From Clostridia bacterium (GTDB lineage: Bacteria; Bacillota; Clostridia; UBA1381; UBA9506): a stretch of 38,036 nucleotides of DNA. The translations under genes and the position numbers were made by a program. Positions 34,182 through 38,036 of this stretch are shown here, in pieces. The stretch covers positions 1 through 38,036 of the forward strand of contig JAGBXV010000104.1 of assembly GCA_017629115.1 (NCBI GenBank), written 5' to 3'. Every line of letters begins with the position of its first letter. The stretch's first letter is position 1. Under the pieces are notes generated by a model, which saw nothing but the letters and a program-made list of their open reading frames with translations, did no database searches and was not told where the DNA came from.

Positions 34182-35480
34182 ATGAAAAAAAGTATCGCGA
34201 AATTAATAATCGCCGTGCTTATAATCATTACATCAGTAGTTGTTGTACTTACAGGTATGAACATCACAGTGTTTGATTATAAAATCAACTACCCTAACGC
34301 TTTGGATAAAGACTGGGGTATCAGACAGGGCCTTGACCTTGTAGGCGGTTCATCTATAACATACGAGGCGGTGGCAGACAGCGTAACTGACGAGCAGATG
34401 CAGTCTGTTGAAAATGTTTTAAGAACTCGTCTCGACGCTCTTGGTTACAGCGAAGCAACTGTAGCACGCCAGGGCGAGAAAAAAGTCAGAATCGAAATTC
34501 CTGCTATTCAGGATCCTCAGACAGCGGTTGACACATTAGGTAAAACGGCTGTTCTTACATTCAGAGACGCAGACGGCAATGTTGTATTAGAAGCAGCTGA
34601 TGTTGATTCAGCTGTATCTGCATACGGTGCTGTAGACAACACAGGCGTTGCTGTTCACCATGTTAAGCTTATCCTTAAAGATTCCGGTGTTAATAAGTTC
34701 TTCAGTGCTACACAGAGTGCTGCTTCAAGAACAGACGGCAATAACTACATTTCTATTATGCTTGACGAAGAAGTTATCAGCAGTCCCAGAGTTGACCAGG
34801 CAATCAATAACAAGGAATGTGTTATTTCAGGCGGTTTTTCTGACGCTTCTGAAACAGCAGAACTTGCGGCTTTAATCAATTCTGGTAACTTGCCCTTCTC
34901 TATTAAGGAAGTGAGCCTCAGCTCTATAGGACCTACATTAGGTGAAGAAGCGTTGAACACAAGCTTAATTGCCGCTGGTATCGGTGTTATCATTATTCTA
35001 TTATTTATGTTATTGATATACAGACTTCCCGGTCTTGTTGCAGATATTGCACTTTTAGCTTACATTGCTATTGTTGTTTATATAATGACATTCTTTAGAA
35101 TTAATTTAAGCCTTGCCGGTATTGCAGGTATTATCCTTTCAATAGGTATGGCAGTTGACGCAAATGTTATTATATTTGAAAGAATCAATGAAGAATTAAA
35201 GCTTGGTAAAACAATCAAAACAGCCGTTTCATCCGGTTTTGACAGAGCGTTCCTTGCTATTATCGATGCTAACATCACAACAATCATTGCCGCAGTTGTA
35301 CTCTACATCTTCGGTACAGGTACAATCAAGGGCTTTGCTGTTACACTTGCTATCGGTACAGTTGTTAGTATGTTTACAGCAATATTTGTTACAAAGTACC
35401 TCTTAAAGCATGTTGTTAATCTTAAGATTAAGAATCTTGCTTGGTACGGTGTTAATAAGAAAAAGGGGGTACAGCAATAA
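34182..35480 (+). CDS. secD: Protein translocase subunit SecD
   Basis: A 432-residue membrane protein that, with SecF, uses the proton gradient to help proteins exit the Sec channel. The ATG at 34182 has AAAGGAGG about nine bases upstream; a frame extension to 34155 would start inside the -10-to-ribosome-site region and is rejected. Layout: an N-terminal membrane helix (about 5-25), the large extracellular P1 domain with GIRQGLDLVGGSSITYE, and a C-terminal bundle of five helices with SIGMAVDANVIIFERINEEL. It is shorter than Escherichia coli SecD, as usual for Bacillota. It shares the stop/start TAATG with secF. Confidence 0.96.
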   Translation: MKKSIAKLIIAVLIIITSVVVVLTGMNITVFDYKINYPNALDKDWGIRQGLDLVGGSSITYEAVADSVTDEQMQSVENVLRTRLDALGYSEATVARQGEKKVRIEIPAIQDPQTAVDTLGKTAVLTFRDADGNVVLEAADVDSAVSAYGAVDNTGVAVHHVKLILKDSGVNKFFSATQSAASRTDGNNYISIMLDEEVISSPRVDQAINNKECVISGGFSDASETAELAALINSGNLPFSIKEVSLSSIGPTLGEEALNTSLIAAGIGVIIILLFMLLIYRLPGLVADIALLAYIAIVVYIMTFFRINLSLAGIAGIILSIGMAVDANVIIFERINEELKLGKTIKTAVSSGFDRAFLAIIDANITTIIAAVVLYIFGTGTIKGFAVTLAIGTVVSMFTAIFVTKYLLKHVVNLKIKNLAWYGVNKKKGVQQ

Positions 35481-36364
35481 TGAAGCTTAAAATAGTAGAA
35501 AACGCTAAAATTTATTTCCTTATCCCTGCAGTAATTATTCTTCTCGGTGTTGTATTCTTCTTTGTAAACGGCGGTTTTGTTCAGGATATTGACTTTGCCG
35601 GCGGTATGACAATGTATGTTGATATGGGCAAAGATGTTGACACAGCTGAAGTTGCTGACACTGTTAAAAGTGCCGATTCGTCTATCCCAACTCCCCGAGT
35701 TATGAAAGCTGACGGCACAGTTATCGTTATACAGACAACACATGTTGAAGACGGAACCAGAGATAAAATCCAGACCAAGCTGGTTGAAACATATGGCATT
35801 GACAGAGAAACAGCTTTTATTTCTGTTGACACAGTTGATGCAACAATGGGTGCCGAACTTCGTAGCCAGGCTTTAACAGCAGCTTTGATAGCTTGTTTAT
35901 TAATGCTTATATATATCACAATCAGATTCGAATTCTTTACAGGTATATCTGCAGTTATCTGTCTTTTGCACGATGTATTGATTATGCTTTCATTCTATGT
36001 GATATTCAAGATTCCCTTTAATGCTAACTTTATCGCTGCAATGCTCACAATCATCGGTTACTCTATCAACAACACAATCGTTGTATTTGACCGTGTTCGT
36101 GAAAACCAGCGCAAATCTATGAGAGAAGTTAAATCCCTTGTAAATACAAGTATTTCACAGACATTAAAGCGTTCACTTTATACAACAATTACAACAATAG
36201 TTCCTGTTATTCTGTTGTATATTTTAGGCGTTGACACAATTAAAGAATTTGCACTTCCTCTTATGGTTGGTTTACTTGCCGGAACATACTCCAGCGTATT
36301 TATGGCAGGTTCAGTATGGGCAGGTTTCAAATCTTTATCAAAGAAAAGAAAGCTTGCAAAATAA
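35480..36364 (+). CDS. secF: Protein translocase subunit SecF
   Basis: A 294-residue partner of SecD. Layout: an N-terminal membrane helix (about 9-29), the small extracellular domain with DFAGGMTMYVDMG, and a bundle of five helices with IGYSINNTIVVFDRVREN. Start overlaps the last base of the secD stop, so translation is coupled. SecD and SecF are separate genes rather than the fusion found in Bacillus. A terminator follows; no yajC is in the window. Confidence 0.96.
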   Translation: MKLKIVENAKIYFLIPAVIILLGVVFFFVNGGFVQDIDFAGGMTMYVDMGKDVDTAEVADTVKSADSSIPTPRVMKADGTVIVIQTTHVEDGTRDKIQTKLVETYGIDRETAFISVDTVDATMGAELRSQALTAALIACLLMLIYITIRFEFFTGISAVICLLHDVLIMLSFYVIFKIPFNANFIAAMLTIIGYSINNTIVVFDRVRENQRKSMREVKSLVNTSISQTLKRSLYTTITTIVPVILLYILGVDTIKEFALPLMVGLLAGTYSSVFMAGSVWAGFKSLSKKRKLAK

Positions 36365-36374
36365 TTTAATGCAT

Positions 36375-36415
36375 AAAAAAATTCCCGTCTTATTGACGGG
36401 AATTTTTTATTTGTT
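36375..36415. terminator. Bidirectional terminator between secF and nagB
   Basis: AAAAAATTCCCGTC pairs with GACGGGAATTTTTT (36395-36408), loop of about five bases, followed by a T-rich tail on either strand. It separates the converging genes. Confidence 0.92.
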
Positions 36416-36421
36416 TACTTA

Positions 36422-37144
36422 TTAACCGTTATAAGCTTCTTTATCACAAATAACAACAACATCGTTGTGCATATTAAGCATTGTTGCGGGACAAGAAGTG
36501 GAAATTTCACCTGATAAAAGTTTTGATAAAGCAGCGTGCTTTCCTTTGCCATTAATAAGAATTAAAATCTTTCTTGCTTTCATAATGGGAGCCATACCCA
36601 TTGTAAGAGATTTTGTAGGAACATCTTTGATGTCATCAAAAAATCTTGCGTTTGCATCAATCGTATCTTCGGTAAGACCTGTTACATGAGTTGCAGCAAC
36701 AAGGTTTTCGTCAGGTTCGTTAAAAGCGATATGGCCATTTCTGCCAATACCCAACAACTGCAAATCAATTCCGCCGTGTTCTACAATGTGTTTGTCGTAG
36801 TCTGCACATTCTTTTTCAGGGTCTGCTACTTCACCGTTTAAAACATGGATGCGCTCTTCAGGAATATTGATATGGTTAAAAAGATTATCATGCATAAAGT
36901 AGTAATAGCTCTGGTCGTTATTACGCTTGATGGGATAATACTCATCGAGATTAAAAGTTGTTACATCTTTAAAATCGATTTCGCCGTTTTTGTACATTGC
37001 TACCAATTCATTATAAGCCCCAACAGGTGTAGAACCTGTAGCAAGACCTAAAACGCAGTTCGGCTTTAAGTGTACCTGCGCTGCCATAATTTTTGCAGCT
37101 TCTTTAGACATTTCTTCGTAAGTGTCACATACAATTACTCGCAT
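36422..37144 (-). CDS. nagB: Glucosamine-6-phosphate deaminase
   Basis: A 240-residue enzyme converting glucosamine 6-phosphate to fructose 6-phosphate and ammonia, linking amino sugar use to glycolysis. The start at 37144 (MRVIV) is favoured: AAAGGA lies about 11 bases upstream, whereas the ATG at 37156 directly abuts it. Motifs: LGLATGSTPVGAYNEL (phosphate loop), FNLDEYYPI (catalytic Asp), LLGIGRNGHIAFNEPD with the active-site His and Glu. The Asn before Gly-His is the Bacillota form of the motif. It stands alone, with its own promoter at 37197-37225. Confidence 0.96.
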   Translation of the reverse strand: MRVIVCDTYEEMSKEAAKIMAAQVHLKPNCVLGLATGSTPVGAYNELVAMYKNGEIDFKDVTTFNLDEYYPIKRNNDQSYYYFMHDNLFNHINIPEERIHVLNGEVADPEKECADYDKHIVEHGGIDLQLLGIGRNGHIAFNEPDENLVAATHVTGLTEDTIDANARFFDDIKDVPTKSLTMGMAPIMKARKILILINGKGKHAALSKLLSGEISTSCPATMLNMHNDVVVICDKEAYNG

Positions 37145-37196
37145 TTTTTCACTCATCCTTTATATTAAAATTTTTGAAATAGTTTTCAACGAATTA

Positions 37197-37225
37197 ATTA
37201 TACACCTTGAACGCTATAAAATCAA
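37197..37225 (-). promoter_or_regulatory. Promoter of nagB
   Basis: On the - strand: -35 TTGATT (37220-37225), 17-bp spacer, -10 TATAAT (37197-37202). No clear repressor operator was recognised. Confidence 0.75.
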
Positions 37226-37256
37226 TATATTTTTTTATAGTATGTAAAATAACTTT

Positions 37257-37289
37257 TAATAAAAGAAAAAGTCTACACTATTGTAGACT
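37257..37289 (-). terminator. Terminator whose loop contains the ABC-F stop codon
   Basis: On the - strand AGTCTACA pairs with TGTAGACT (37270-37277 and 37282-37289), an 8-bp perfect stem with a four-base loop (37278-37281), then TTTTTCTTTTATT. The stop codon of the ABC-F gene (37278-37280) lies in the loop. Confidence 0.88.
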
Positions 37290-38036
37290 TTCCCATTCTT
37301 CGTACAATATAAGTAATTTTTCATTTAAACTTTCGATTTCTTCACTTATCTGTGCACATTTAACATAATCAGAGGTATTTTCAGGAAGATTCAGTTCCTG
37401 TTCTTTTTGTGAAATGCATTCTTCTGTTTGAGAAATTTCTACTTCAAGTTTTTCTATTCTGTTTTTGCGTTTGCGTTCTTCCGCCGCATTTTTCTTTTTT
37501 AACAGATAATCCTCTTTTTCGCTTGAAACTCTCTTTGCCTCACTTACTTTTTCTTCAGAGGGCGTTTTTGTGCTTTTTTCAAGGAAGTATGAGTAGTTTC
37601 CGTTGTAGTTTTCTAACTTTTTGTTATTTATACGCAAAATTCTGCTTGAGAGCTTATTTATAAAATATCTGTCATGAGAAATGGCAAATATTGTTCCCTG
37701 ATATTTTTCCAAAGATTCCTCTAGCATTTCTCGGGATTTTATATCCAAGTGATTTGTGGGTTCGTCCAAAAGCAGGAAGTTCGCACGATTTAACATAAGC
37801 TTTAAAAACATTAGTCTTGCTCTCTCACCGCCGGAAAGCTCAGATATATATTTAAACGCATCATCCGCTTTAAACAGAAAACCTGCAAGTGCATTTCGAA
37901 CTTCTGTAATCGTCAGTTCCGGAAAACTGTCAGCAATCTCGTCGAATAAGGTTTTACTGTAGTCAAGAGTTGATTGCGTCTGGTCAAAATAACCTACATC
38001 TACGCTGGCGCCGATTTTGACTTCACCCATATCAGG
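37278..38036 (-). CDS. ABC-F family ATPase, 5' part beyond the window
   Basis: 252 C-terminal residues are visible. The frame continues through the right edge, where PDMGEVKIGASV is the typical segment after the second Walker A, so the first ATPase domain, linker and second Walker A are off the window. Visible: signature LSGGERARLMFLKLML, Walker B NFLLLDEPTNHLD, the switch histidine in AISHDRYFINKL, and a charged C-terminal coiled coil (about the last 95 residues). No membrane segments. ABC-F proteins act on the ribosome, in translation factor or antibiotic-protection roles; which subfamily is unclear without the linker between the two ATPase domains. Confidence 0.93.
   Translation of the reverse strand, partial: PDMGEVKIGASVDVGYFDQTQSTLDYSKTLFDEIADSFPELTITEVRNALAGFLFKADDAFKYISELSGGERARLMFLKLMLNRANFLLLDEPTNHLDIKSREMLEESLEKYQGTIFAISHDRYFINKLSSRILRINNKKLENYNGNYSYFLEKSTKTPSEEKVSEAKRVSSEKEDYLLKKKNAAEERKRKNRIEKLEVEISQTEECISQKEQELNLPENTSDYVKCAQISEEIESLNEKLLILYEEWESLQ

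Noticed and set aside
36422-37144. Missing active-site Asp in NagB (RNGH instead of NDGH)
   Set aside because: Asn at this place is, from memory, normal in Bacillus-type NagB enzymes, so it does not suggest loss of function.
1-38036. Mobile element, prophage, CRISPR array or tRNA
   Set aside because: No transposase, integrase, terminal inverted repeats, spaced direct repeats or cloverleaf-like sequence was found when reading both strands.

Overview
The window looks like a low-GC, Gram-positive (Bacillota, probably Clostridia) chromosome. The evidence is the AT-rich intergenic DNA, strong AGGAGG-type ribosome sites, TTG starts, a T-box leader on pheST, the DUF2232-gdpP-rplI-dnaB and tilS-hpt-ftsH gene orders, and the DUF2007-like/pfkA/thrS neighbourhood. 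Genus-level placement is not possible by eye. Most of the window is core metabolism; the accessory part is the first 7.4 kb. No rRNA, tRNA, CRISPR array, insertion sequence or prophage was seen.

Region 1 (1-7372, + strand): the 3' part of a bacterial microcompartment (metabolosome) operon. In order it holds a truncated zinc-type (MDR) dehydrogenase, two near-identical hexameric shell proteins (the second with a 57-residue lysine-rich N-terminal tail and an internal start), a pentameric vertex protein, a PduS-like Fe-S flavoprotein, a PduT-like trimeric shell protein with its cluster cysteine, a CoA-acylating aldehyde dehydrogenase with an encapsulation peptide, a second tandem-domain shell protein, the phosphotransacylase PduL and a DeoR-family regulator. 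Together these make an aldehyde -> acyl-CoA -> acyl-phosphate core with NAD and CoA recycling. The enzyme that makes the aldehyde lies upstream of the window, so the substrate is unknown. No B12 enzyme or glycyl-radical enzyme is visible. A bidirectional terminator closes the operon.

Region 2 (7408-12920, - strand): pnp, thrS, a 65-residue conserved small protein and pfkA, transcribed together from a strong promoter at 12927-12955. The pnp leader carries a long hairpin reminiscent of the RNase III/PNPase autoregulatory leader of enterobacteria.

Region 3 (13005-21773, + strand): DUF2232 membrane protein (YybS type), gdpP (c-di-AMP phosphodiesterase), rplI, dnaB, tilS, hpt and ftsH, ending at a terminator.

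Region 4 (21780-27186): a YqeY-like gene on the - strand, then a + strand polyamine ABC transporter operon potABCD with dusB attached. The potA leader contains a terminator-like hairpin, so it is a candidate attenuator.

Region 5 (27185-34063, - strand): a T-box leader (probably phenylalanine-specific) drives pheS-pheT-aroA-aroC-chorismate mutase-aroK, so tRNA-Phe charging status may control both the synthetase and the common end of aromatic biosynthesis.

Region 6 (34120-38036): secD-secF on the + strand with their own promoter and terminator, nagB on the - strand, and the C-terminal two-thirds or less of an ABC-F ATPase running off the right edge.
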